A stretch of 7,354 nucleotides of DNA from Cyclobacteriaceae bacterium (GCA_025455225.1 JALOMY010000144.1:1-7354), one strand, 5' to 3'. Shown: positions 1-6,263, numbered from the stretch's first letter. Program-made: numbers and translations. Notes: generated from the letters alone by a model not told the origin.

Positions 1-2
1 CA

Positions 3-1157
3 TGGGTTTCTGGTTTTGCAACAGGGCATAATCATGAACAACCTGATTTCTCAATTGCAACCAACTTTTTCGAATCTTATCGCACGGCCCTAAATGATGC
101 ACTTGTATCTAAGGATTATTCCCTTGCAAATAAACTTGTGAATGAATTAGCGGCCTACCAAAAACGTGAAGGTGCGTCAGTGATTCCTGGTGATTCCAGA
201 ATCCGGGCTGAAATACTTTTGAATAGTCTGCACATCTTCAATCGGTTAGCCGTGGTTTATGTTGTATTGGGACTTTCCTTATTATTCTTTTTGTTCTATA
301 CTGTATTCAGCCATCGTTCGATTCTAAGCACCATCTATAAAATACTCTTTGGTTTGATGGTGGCAGGCTTCGTTTTGCATACTCTGGGTTTAGGCCTGCG
401 TTGGTATGTATCCGAAAGAGCTCCCTGGAGTAATGGTTATGAGTCTATGATTTATATAGCCTGGACCACTGTTTTGGCCGGATTATTATTTGCCCGAAAG
501 TCGTTTGGAGGATTGGCGGCCACAATGGTGTTATCAGCTACTGTATTGCTTGTAGCCAATTTAAGTGACCTTGATCCGGAAATTACCCCGCTGGTTCCAG
601 TTCTCCGCTCGTACTGGTTAACCATTCATGTTTCCCTTGAAGCCGGCAGTTACGGTTTTTTAATGCTCGGAGCACTAATCGGGATAATTAATTTGATTTT
701 GATGATTTTCATCACCCCCAGGAATAAAGAGAATATCTACCTTCAAATCAAAGAGATGACCTATCTCAGTGAGATGACGTTGATCGGTGGTCTTTTTATG
801 ATCAGTGTTGGTACATACCTCGGAGGTGTTTGGGCAAACGAATCCTGGGGCAGGTACTGGGGTTGGGATGCGAAAGAAACCTGGGCCCTGGTAACTATCC
901 TGGTGTATGCCTTTATTCTCCACATGAGGCTTATCCCCAAATTACAAAGCCTGTTTGCGTACAATTTTGCTTCCATATTCGGATTGGCTTCGGTTATTAT
1001 GACCTACTATGGTGTGAATTATTACCTGTCGGGTCTGCATTCGTATGCTGCCGGAGACCCGGTACCCATTCCGCAATGGGTATACATCGTCATAGGTTGC
1101 ATTATCATTATCAGCCTGCTTGCGTACCTGAAGAAACGGAAGTACTCTATTTCTTAA
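3..1157 (+). CDS. ccsA: Cytochrome c biogenesis protein CcsA/CcsBA, C-terminal part (5' end outside window)
   Basis: This integral membrane haem exporter and lyase (System II) brings haem to the periplasmic face and attaches it to CxxCH motifs of c-type cytochromes. The frame is open from base 3, so the gene enters from the left; the GTG at 138 is internal. Numbering from that GTG, about eight or nine membrane helices follow. The diagnostic tryptophan-rich WWD motif lies at residues 232-249 (WANESWGRYWGWDAKETW). It is flanked by His164 and His301, matching the two external haem-ligand histidines of CcsBA, with His262 matching the transmembrane His; the 98- and 39-residue spacings fit the family as I remember it. 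The hydrophilic stretch before the first visible helix (bases 3-230) fits the periplasmic linker of the Bacteroidota fusion in which a ResB/CcsB-like half comes first, but that half is not in the window. The C-terminus is complete. It lies directly upstream of two multihaem cytochromes that would need it. Confidence 0.93.
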   Translation, partial: WVSGFATGHNHEQPDFSIATNFFESYRTALNDALVSKDYSLANKLVNELAAYQKREGASVIPGDSRIRAEILLNSLHIFNRLAVVYVVLGLSLLFFLFYTVFSHRSILSTIYKILFGLMVAGFVLHTLGLGLRWYVSERAPWSNGYESMIYIAWTTVLAGLLFARKSFGGLAATMVLSATVLLVANLSDLDPEITPLVPVLRSYWLTIHVSLEAGSYGFLMLGALIGIINLILMIFITPRNKENIYLQIKEMTYLSEMTLIGGLFMISVGTYLGGVWANESWGRYWGWDAKETWALVTILVYAFILHMRLIPKLQSLFAYNFASIFGLASVIMTYYGVNYYLSGLHSYAAGDPVPIPQWVYIVIGCIIIISLLAYLKKRKYSIS

Positions 1158-1252
1158 TAAGTTATGGATAACGGAACTCACTATAGGAAGCACAGGAAGT
1201 TAACAAGTGGAGGGGTAAGCATCGCATTAAATACTGCGGATTGACCATAGCT
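1158..1252 (+). other. Intergenic gap upstream of the electron-transfer genes
   Basis: This 95-base gap is the only real spacer in the window and the likeliest place for a promoter, but I see no convincing Bacteroidota-type -7 element (TAnnTTTG) and no terminator hairpin. It holds a purine-rich Shine-Dalgarno-like GGAGGGG at 1209-1215 that is too far (37 bases) from the ATG at 1253. A 26-codon reading frame, ATG at 1164 to TGA at 1242-1244, begins MDNGTHYRKHRK and ends just before the next gene. The frame of the next gene stays open back to 1187 without an upstream ATG or GTG; TTG 1241 would add four residues. Transcription could simply read through from ccsA. Confidence 0.4.
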
Positions 1253-2113
1253 ATGAGTAAAACAGTTCATAATCTTTATATAAGTGTAATGGTGTTTACC
1301 GTGTTGGTAGTAACACTTTATCTCTCCTATATCGGATACGATTACTATTCAAATCCACTGGAGGAACGATTTTATCATCCACAACATGAGTGGTTTAAGC
1401 CCAGTGGTGCATTTGGTCATGGTTTGGGTATTGTGGGTAGTTTGATGATTTTGTTTGGTGTATCGATATACATTTTGCGAAAGCGGTATAATTTTCTTTC
1501 GAGGCAAATCCGGTTAAAGTACCTTCTGGAGTTTCATATTTTTCTTTGCACGTTAGGTCCGATACTGATTCTTTTTCATACCGCCTTTAAGTTCGGAGGA
1601 ATTGTTTCCATTGCTTTCTGGAGCATGGTGGCGGTGGTATTTAGTGGCGTCATCGGTCGGTTTGTATATATACAGATACCACGTACCATTGAAGGGCGTG
1701 AGCTTACCTTGAATGAAGTGAAAAATATGAAGGAACATATATCAAATGTACTTCGGCAAACCCTCGGTATGGATAATGAATTGAACCGTCTGATCCTCTC
1801 TTTTGCCGGAAATGGTGATATCCCCGATTTGAAGTCCCAGTCAACTGCGGCACCAGAACGAAAGTCAACGTCCATAGGTGCCATCAGGCGAATTTTAAAA
1901 AATAAAAAAATAGACAGGCCTCACCGAAACAAGATCATCCGGTTGATCCGGGAAGAAATTTCCCTATCAGGAAAAATAAAAAGGTTACAGCGAATGCAGC
2001 AGCTTTTCAAATACTGGCATGTGGCACATTTGCCTTTTGCCATCATTATGCTGATCATATTAATTGTGCATGTCGCGGTTACGCTGTCGTTTGGTTATAA
2101 ATGGATATTCTGA
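1253..2113 (+). CDS. Ferric reductase/NOX-like transmembrane di-haem cytochrome b protein
   Basis: Probable inner-membrane electron carrier holding two b haems. From the ATG (286 residues) I see five hydrophobic helices at about 8-29, 56-76, 91-112, 117-140 and 257-279. Helix 3 carries His95 and His109, and helix 5 carries His259 (with His256 nearby) and His273; both pairs are 14 apart. This matches the pattern by which ferric reductase and NADPH oxidase membrane domains stack one haem on each side of the membrane. Basic loops (77-90, and 141-254 with many Lys/Arg) predict the N-terminus and the long loop in the cytoplasm. The inner pair would be His95/His259 and the outer pair His109/His273. 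There is no flavin domain in this protein; the next gene, which overlaps it, supplies a flavoprotein. The 34-55 segment, rich in His, Pro and aromatic residues, would face the periplasm. Start: ATG 1253 preferred over TTG 1241. Alternative: a generic b561-type cytochrome. Family name moderate, membrane haem protein fairly sure. Confidence 0.72.
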   Translation: MSKTVHNLYISVMVFTVLVVTLYLSYIGYDYYSNPLEERFYHPQHEWFKPSGAFGHGLGIVGSLMILFGVSIYILRKRYNFLSRQIRLKYLLEFHIFLCTLGPILILFHTAFKFGGIVSIAFWSMVAVVFSGVIGRFVYIQIPRTIEGRELTLNEVKNMKEHISNVLRQTLGMDNELNRLILSFAGNGDIPDLKSQSTAAPERKSTSIGAIRRILKNKKIDRPHRNKIIRLIREEISLSGKIKRLQRMQQLFKYWHVAHLPFAIIMLIILIVHVAVTLSFGYKWIF

Positions 2114-2115
2114 TG
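2101..2115 (+). other. Gene overlap with translational coupling (two candidate starts)
   Basis: The stop TGA (2111-2113) of the cytochrome b gene lies inside the start region of the flavoprotein. ATG 2101 gives a 13-base overlap, and ATG 2113 shares its A with the stop codon (TGATG). No Shine-Dalgarno sequence precedes either, so reinitiation after the cytochrome b stop is the simplest reading. It ties the amounts of the two proteins together, which supports their being partners. Confidence 0.6.
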
Positions 2116-3444
2116 GAGGTACTTCTTGAACAAATCATCATCTATGGATCAGTACTTCTGCTGTGTGGTGTGATCATTTACTTTTATTTGAGACATCATA
2201 AAAACAAATCAAGGGAAACGCAGCTAAAAGTTTCCATCGCTAAATCAGAAGGTCTATTTGAACCCGTTTCACTTCATCCGTACATTAATCTTGATATCTG
2301 CATTGGAAGTGCAGCATGTGTTGCCGCTTGTCCTGAAAAGGATATTCTGGGGCTGGTAGATGGAAAAGCAACAGTTATCAATGCTTCCAATTGTGTGGGT
2401 CATGGAGCATGCTTTCATGCTTGCCCGGTCGAAGCGATTTCACTTCGGATTGGAACGGAAACACGAGGTGTTGAATTGCCGCATGTGGATGAAAGCTTCG
2501 AAACGAATATCAGGGGTATTTACATCGCAGGTGAACTGGGAGGGATGGGATTAATTAAAAATAGTGTGGAACAAGGACAGCAGGCTGTTGAAAACATAGT
2601 CAAGCGAAGACATGCCTCTATACAAGATGTGTTAGATGTAGTTGTTATTGGGGCAGGACCTGCCGGAATTTCAGCATCGCTTACTGCAAAGAAGCATGGG
2701 TTATCCTGCATTACGCTTGAACAGGATTCGTTGGGAGGCACGGTTTACACATTTCCTCGATCTAAGGTGGTGATGACAGCGCCTATGGATCTGCCACTTT
2801 TTGGTAAAGTGAAATTAACGGATACTTCAAAGGATGAATTACTGCAATTGTGGAGAAAAGTTACTTCAGAAAATAATATTGCAATCAGGCAAAACACCAA
2901 AGTGGAAGAAATACTTCCATTGGCCAATGGAACCTTCAGGCTCACTACCAATAAAGGAGAAGAATACATAAGTCAAAATGTTGTCTTGGCGATAGGAAGG
3001 AGAGGCACCCCCAGGAAATTAGGCGTTATTGGTGAAGATCTGCAAAAAGTAGCTTATCGACTGTTAGAGCCGGAGCGAATTTCGGGTAAAAAAATTATTG
3101 TAGTAGGCGGTGGAGATTCTGCGGTTGAGTCTGCGATATTGTTGAAAGATCAGAATGAGGTTATCCTTTCGTATCGAAAAGATAAACTTTCGCGGATAAA
3201 ACCCAAGAATAAAGAAAGCATTGATCGTGCCCTGGCTGACCGGTCACTGCGTGTTATGTTTAATTCTGAACTGATTGCCATTAATGCGAATTCCGTTTTG
3301 ATTAAAACCGATAAGGATACAATAACGGTTGAGAACGACCTGGTATACATTTTTGCAGGCGGTGAGCTGCCAACACAATACCTTGAAAAGGTAGGAATTA
3401 AGATTACCAAGAGATTTGGACACATTATGAGGAAACACAATTAG
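2101..3444 (+). CDS. Membrane-anchored ferredoxin-flavoprotein: NAD(P)H/FAD oxidoreductase with Fe-S domain
   Basis: Predicted to pass electrons between NAD(P)H and the overlapping cytochrome b through FAD and Fe-S. Order in 447 residues: an N-terminal helix (about 11-30) followed by basic RHHKNKSR, placing the rest in the cytoplasm; a ferredoxin-like domain (60-115) with motifs at Cys67/73/77-Pro and Cys98/104/108-Pro; a segment GIYIAGELGGMG (139-150); the FAD Rossmann motif GAGPAG (184-189) with Glu207; the NAD(P) motif GGGDSAVE (336-343), with Arg359/Lys360 suggesting NADPH; and a C-terminal FAD-contact stretch around FAGGELPTQYL (418-428). The fold resembles thioredoxin reductase/YpdA, but no CxxC lies between the nucleotide sites, so a dithiol reductase is unlikely. 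Oddity: the second Cys of each CxxCxxCxxxCP motif is replaced (Ser70, His101). Start: ATG 2101 is the longest; ATG 2113 overlaps the upstream stop as TGATG and is an equally good coupled start. Family assignment good; physiological substrate unknown. Confidence 0.82.
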   Translation: MDILMEVLLEQIIIYGSVLLLCGVIIYFYLRHHKNKSRETQLKVSIAKSEGLFEPVSLHPYINLDICIGSAACVAACPEKDILGLVDGKATVINASNCVGHGACFHACPVEAISLRIGTETRGVELPHVDESFETNIRGIYIAGELGGMGLIKNSVEQGQQAVENIVKRRHASIQDVLDVVVIGAGPAGISASLTAKKHGLSCITLEQDSLGGTVYTFPRSKVVMTAPMDLPLFGKVKLTDTSKDELLQLWRKVTSENNIAIRQNTKVEEILPLANGTFRLTTNKGEEYISQNVVLAIGRRGTPRKLGVIGEDLQKVAYRLLEPERISGKKIIVVGGGDSAVESAILLKDQNEVILSYRKDKLSRIKPKNKESIDRALADRSLRVMFNSELIAINANSVLIKTDKDTITVENDLVYIFAGGELPTQYLEKVGIKITKRFGHIMRKHN

Positions 3445-3447
3445 CCA

Positions 3448-5046
3448 TTGAAAGGATTCGGCTTACATAGTACAGCTTTGTTTTTGGTGCTTGTTGCAAC
3501 CGGCAGCTTCGGCCAGATTTCTCCCGGAGATTTATCCAGGGCTCATGCTGAATATGAGGGAATGAGCAATTGTACGTTGTGCCACGATCTGGGTAAAAAG
3601 GTTTCGAATAGTAAATGCCTTGATTGTCATAAAGAAATCAGGGCAGGCATTTCTCAAAAGAAAGGGTACCATGCTAACCCAACGGTTACAAAAAAGGATT
3701 GTTTCGAATGTCATAGTGAACACCATGGACGCAAGTTCGAGATGATTCGTTTTGATGAGGCGAAATTTGAACATGACCTGACCAGTTATCCGCTTGAAGG
3801 AAAGCATACTACGATTGACTGCCGGAGTTGTCATAAACCCGAAAACATTCAGGATTCTAAACTCAAAAAGCGAAGCAATACGTTTCTTGGTCTCAACCAG
3901 GAATGTATTACCTGTCATAATGATTACCATCAGAACACGTTGTCTAAAACCTGCATGGAATGCCACGACATGAATACATTCAGGCCGGCCTCCAAATTCG
4001 ATCATAACAAGGCGGCATTTAAGTTACGCGGCAAGCACAAGGAAGTTGATTGCATTGAATGCCATCAGAAAAGTGTTAAGAGCGGTAAAGAATTCCAGGC
4101 ATTCACAGGGGTTCAATTTGCTGAATGCACTTCCTGTCATCAGGATCCGCACAACAATCGTATACCCGGCAAGTGCACACAATGTCATACCGAGAATTCG
4201 TTTACTGAATTCCGGGGTAAAGGTAATTTTGATCATTCAAAAACCGGTTTTCAGCTAAAAGGCAAACACGCTGCTGTGGATTGTTTTGCTTGCCATAAAA
4301 ACAACCACGAAGCGGCAAGTATTTTCCAACGTACTCCGCCTGTTATGGAATCACAATGTGCCTCCTGTCATAAGGATGTACATGAGGGTAAGTTTGGTGC
4401 CAATTGTGCACAATGCCATACAGAGACTGGATTCACAACCCTGAAGTCGGGAATAAAAACTTCATTTAATCATGATGTTACCGATTTTCCGCTGAACGGA
4501 ATGCATGTTGGTGTTGATTGCAAAGCCTGTCATAAGGAGAATTACAGCAAGCCTATTGATTTTTCGTTGTGCAAAAACTGTCACGCGGATTATCACCAGG
4601 GTGAGTTCAGGAAAAACGGTGCATCACCCGATTGTGCAGAATGCCACTCGGTGATGAAGGGTTTTGAACATACTACCTATACGGTTGAAAGACATCAGAA
4701 AACCCGGTTTGCCTTGCAAGGCGCGCATAGTGCTACACCTTGTTTTGCGTGCCATGTAAGTGAGGAAAAGTGGAAATTTAAAAATATAGGGACTTCCTGT
4801 GCGCAGTGTCATAACGATGTACATGAAGCCCGATTTGCCATTAATGGCATAACCGATTGTACTCGATGTCATGATTCAGAGAATTGGTTTCCCCGAAAAT
4901 TCGATCATAATCTGACTGCATTTCCATTGGAAGGTCGTCATGCTGAAATTGAATGTAAGGAGTGCCACAAATCAAAAGAGATTAATGGTAAGCTGGTAGT
5001 AATTTATAAAATAGAAAAATTTCAATGCATCGATTGTCATCAATAA
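3448..5046 (+). CDS. Exported 20-haem cytochrome c
   Basis: A periplasmic or surface electron-carrying cytochrome with 20 CxxCH haem-attachment motifs, Cys at 42, 57, 85, 125, 153, 169, 202, 227, 243, 279, 304, 320, 358, 375, 396, 432, 451, 471, 503 and 527. Every Cys of the 532-residue protein lies in such a motif, and there is about one haem per 25 mature residues. The N-terminus (Lys2, hydrophobic 9-19, then GSFG before Gln23) looks like a cleavable signal peptide. From about residue 107 a 71-79-residue unit repeats six times: F-[DEN]-H-[DN], then F/Y-x-L-x-G-x-H, then three CxxCH; the sixth copy lacks haem 3. The His of FDH and GKH are candidate distal haem ligands. The start is TTG 3448; no ATG or GTG is available before the signal peptide, and the first in-frame ATG (Met39) would remove it. 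The gene begins 3 bases after the flavoprotein stop and overlaps the next by 22 bases. It is not a recognised named family such as MtrA or OmcS; function in extracellular or periplasmic electron transfer is inferred. Confidence 0.92.
   Translation: MKGFGLHSTALFLVLVATGSFGQISPGDLSRAHAEYEGMSNCTLCHDLGKKVSNSKCLDCHKEIRAGISQKKGYHANPTVTKKDCFECHSEHHGRKFEMIRFDEAKFEHDLTSYPLEGKHTTIDCRSCHKPENIQDSKLKKRSNTFLGLNQECITCHNDYHQNTLSKTCMECHDMNTFRPASKFDHNKAAFKLRGKHKEVDCIECHQKSVKSGKEFQAFTGVQFAECTSCHQDPHNNRIPGKCTQCHTENSFTEFRGKGNFDHSKTGFQLKGKHAAVDCFACHKNNHEAASIFQRTPPVMESQCASCHKDVHEGKFGANCAQCHTETGFTTLKSGIKTSFNHDVTDFPLNGMHVGVDCKACHKENYSKPIDFSLCKNCHADYHQGEFRKNGASPDCAECHSVMKGFEHTTYTVERHQKTRFALQGAHSATPCFACHVSEEKWKFKNIGTSCAQCHNDVHEARFAINGITDCTRCHDSENWFPRKFDHNLTAFPLEGRHAEIECKECHKSKEINGKLVVIYKIEKFQCIDCHQ
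3820..5043 (+). repeat. Six tri-haem protein repeats (sixth incomplete) in the 20-haem cytochrome
   Basis: Within the protein, triplets of CxxCH start at Cys125, 202, 279, 358, 432 and 503, with spacings of 77, 77, 79, 74 and 71 residues. Each is preceded by the signature F-x-H-[DN]...L-x-G-x-H...C. Copies 2 and 3 are the most alike: both have 25 residues from haem 1 to haem 2 and 16 from haem 2 to haem 3. Copies 4 and 5 have a shortened first interval (17 and 19). Copy 6 stops after its second haem, at the end of the protein. The repetition is visible at protein level; the DNA has diverged. Confidence 0.85.
5025..5046 (+). other. 22-base overlap encoding a haem site in one frame and a signal-peptide start in another
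   Basis: In the upstream frame these bases encode the last CxxCH of the 20-haem cytochrome, then Gln and TAA. In the downstream frame the same bases give ATG and the first residues MHRLSSI of the next signal peptide. A later TTG at 5034 (in frame, giving MSSIILV) would shorten the overlap but drop the Arg of the signal peptide. The 16-haem frame cannot start later without losing its signal peptide. Confidence 0.7.
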
Positions 5047-6257
5047 TTCTTGTCATAGTGGGTTGTGTGCAGGCAGTAGCACAATCTCCGCACGGTACAT
5101 CCCTGAAAATTGACTGTGCTGCTTGTCATAATCCGGATGCGTGGAAGCCGCTTCGTCAAACCTTACAGTTCAACCATAATGAAACAGACTTTGCATTAGA
5201 GGGTATCCATCAGGTTACGGATTGCAAGGCATGCCATACTTCGCTTGTGTTTGAAGATGCTCCATCGCAATGTTTTAGTTGTCATACCGACATTCATAAT
5301 ATGACGGTGGGAAATGATTGCGCCCGGTGCCATACGCCACAGAACTGGATGGTAGACAATATTCCTGAATTGCATGAACAAAGTGGATTTCCGCTGATTG
5401 GTGCGCATAGTGTTGTTGCCTGCACGGAATGTCACATCTCGGAAACCAACCTGCGGTTTAATCCCATCGGTAATGACTGTGTAAATTGTCATCGGGATGA
5501 TTACGAAGCAACCACCAATCCGAATCATTCCGATGCAGGTTATTCGACCAATTGTATTGAATGCCATGATCCATTATCATTAGGATGGCAGGCTGAGCTT
5601 GTCAATCATGATTTTTTTCCGCTGGTACAAGGGCACGATACACATGACTGCAAACTTTGCCATCAGACAGCTAACTATGCGGATGCTTCTCCTGAATGTG
5701 TGAGTTGCCATATGGATGATTATTCCGCAACTAAAAATCCGAATCATACTGAGGTTAATTTTTCCACTCAGTGTGAACAATGTCATACCATAGCCGGATG
5801 GGTACCAGCTGCATTTGACCATGATGCATTCTATCCGTTGCTGGGTGCGCATAAAGCCATAGAAAATAATTGTATCCAATGTCATGCTAATGGGTATGAA
5901 AATACTCCGAATACCTGTGTAGGCTGTCATCAGGATGATTACAATCAGACTACAAACCCGAATCACGTCAGCGCACAATTCTCAACGGATTGCAAACTAT
6001 GCCATACTGAAAATGCCTGGGAACCAGCCGAATTTGACCACGATGGAATGTATTTCCCCATCTACAGCGGAAAACACAAGGATAAATGGAACTTATGCAC
6101 CGAATGCCACACCAGTGCCAGCAACTATGCGGTTTTCAGTTGCATTGATTGCCACGAACATAGCAATAAAGCCGAAGTTGATGATGACCATAAGGAAGTG
6201 AACGGTTACACCTATACAAGTACTTCCTGTTTGTCATGCCATCCAAACGGTGATTAG
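5025..6257 (+). CDS. Exported 16-haem cytochrome c
   Basis: A second multihaem c-type cytochrome, probably an electron-transfer partner of the 20-haem protein. In its 410 residues, CxxCH motifs begin at Cys31, 67, 83, 99, 133, 152, 177, 209, 225, 250, 283, 298, 323, 358, 373 and 402; the only other Cys is Cys14 in the signal peptide. The signal peptide is MHRLSSIILV plus IVGCVQAVAQ. AVA before Gln20 suits ordinary signal peptidase cleavage, while IVGC at 11-14 also resembles a lipobox, so a lipid anchor is possible. The family signature F-x-H-[DN]...G-x-H...CxxCH appears five times, more loosely than upstream. The middle and end consist of 73-75-residue repeats containing DDYxxTxNPNH. The first haem sits where haem 3 of a repeat is expected, complementing the truncated last repeat of the upstream protein. 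The C-terminal haem follows HKEVNGYTYTS, a tail I associate with Bacteroidota multihaem proteins. The stop lies 6 bases before the barrel-like gene. Location and partner are inferred. Confidence 0.92.
   Translation: MHRLSSIILVIVGCVQAVAQSPHGTSLKIDCAACHNPDAWKPLRQTLQFNHNETDFALEGIHQVTDCKACHTSLVFEDAPSQCFSCHTDIHNMTVGNDCARCHTPQNWMVDNIPELHEQSGFPLIGAHSVVACTECHISETNLRFNPIGNDCVNCHRDDYEATTNPNHSDAGYSTNCIECHDPLSLGWQAELVNHDFFPLVQGHDTHDCKLCHQTANYADASPECVSCHMDDYSATKNPNHTEVNFSTQCEQCHTIAGWVPAAFDHDAFYPLLGAHKAIENNCIQCHANGYENTPNTCVGCHQDDYNQTTNPNHVSAQFSTDCKLCHTENAWEPAEFDHDGMYFPIYSGKHKDKWNLCTECHTSASNYAVFSCIDCHEHSNKAEVDDDHKEVNGYTYTSTSCLSCHPNGD
5478..6140 (+). repeat. Three tandem 73-75-residue tri-haem repeats in the 16-haem cytochrome
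   Basis: The units begin at Cys152, Cys225 and Cys298, and a partial fourth starts at Cys373, giving periods of 73, 73 and 75 residues (219, 219 and 225 bases). Each holds CxxCH, then DDYxxTxNPNH (CHRDDYEATTNPNH, CHMDDYSATKNPNH, CHQDDYNQTTNPNH), a second CxxCH exactly 25 residues on, an FDHD-like element, and a third CxxCH. The near-constant spacing suggests recent internal duplication compared with the looser repeats of the 20-haem protein. Confidence 0.85.
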
Positions 6258-6263
6258 TGTAGA

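Noticed and set aside
138..1157. GTG at 138 as the true start of a complete 339-residue CcsA
   Set aside because: The same frame stays open to the left edge, and the 45 codons before it look like continuous soluble protein sequence of the fused CcsBA type, so the gene is taken as cut by the window.
1161..1172. Palindrome GTTATGGATAAC after ccsA as an operator or terminator
   Set aside because: Five-base arms with a two-base centre cannot make a stable hairpin, there is no T-tract, and such a short palindrome is expected by chance.
1209..1230. GGAGGGG as the ribosome site for an ATT start at 1226 of the cytochrome b gene
   Set aside because: Spacing is good and the frame is right, but ATT is a very rare start, and Bacteroidota often use starts without such a site. 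ATG 1253 was kept.
2101..3444. Thioredoxin reductase (trxB) for the flavoprotein
   Set aside because: The nucleotide-binding motifs agree, but the redox-active CxxC is missing and a membrane anchor and ferredoxin domain precede it.
3532..4005. Long open frame on the minus strand opposite the 20-haem cytochrome
   Set aside because: It is the antisense shadow of repeated Cys/His codons, with no independent start signal or recognisable domain; other minus-strand frames in the window are similar shadows.
3448..6257. Identification of the cytochromes as nitrite reductase NrfA, hydroxylamine oxidoreductase or MtrA/MtrC
   Set aside because: There is no CxxCK catalytic haem motif, and the haem number and repeat pattern do not match. 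All sites are plain CxxCH in tandem repeats, which fits electron carriers rather than those enzymes.
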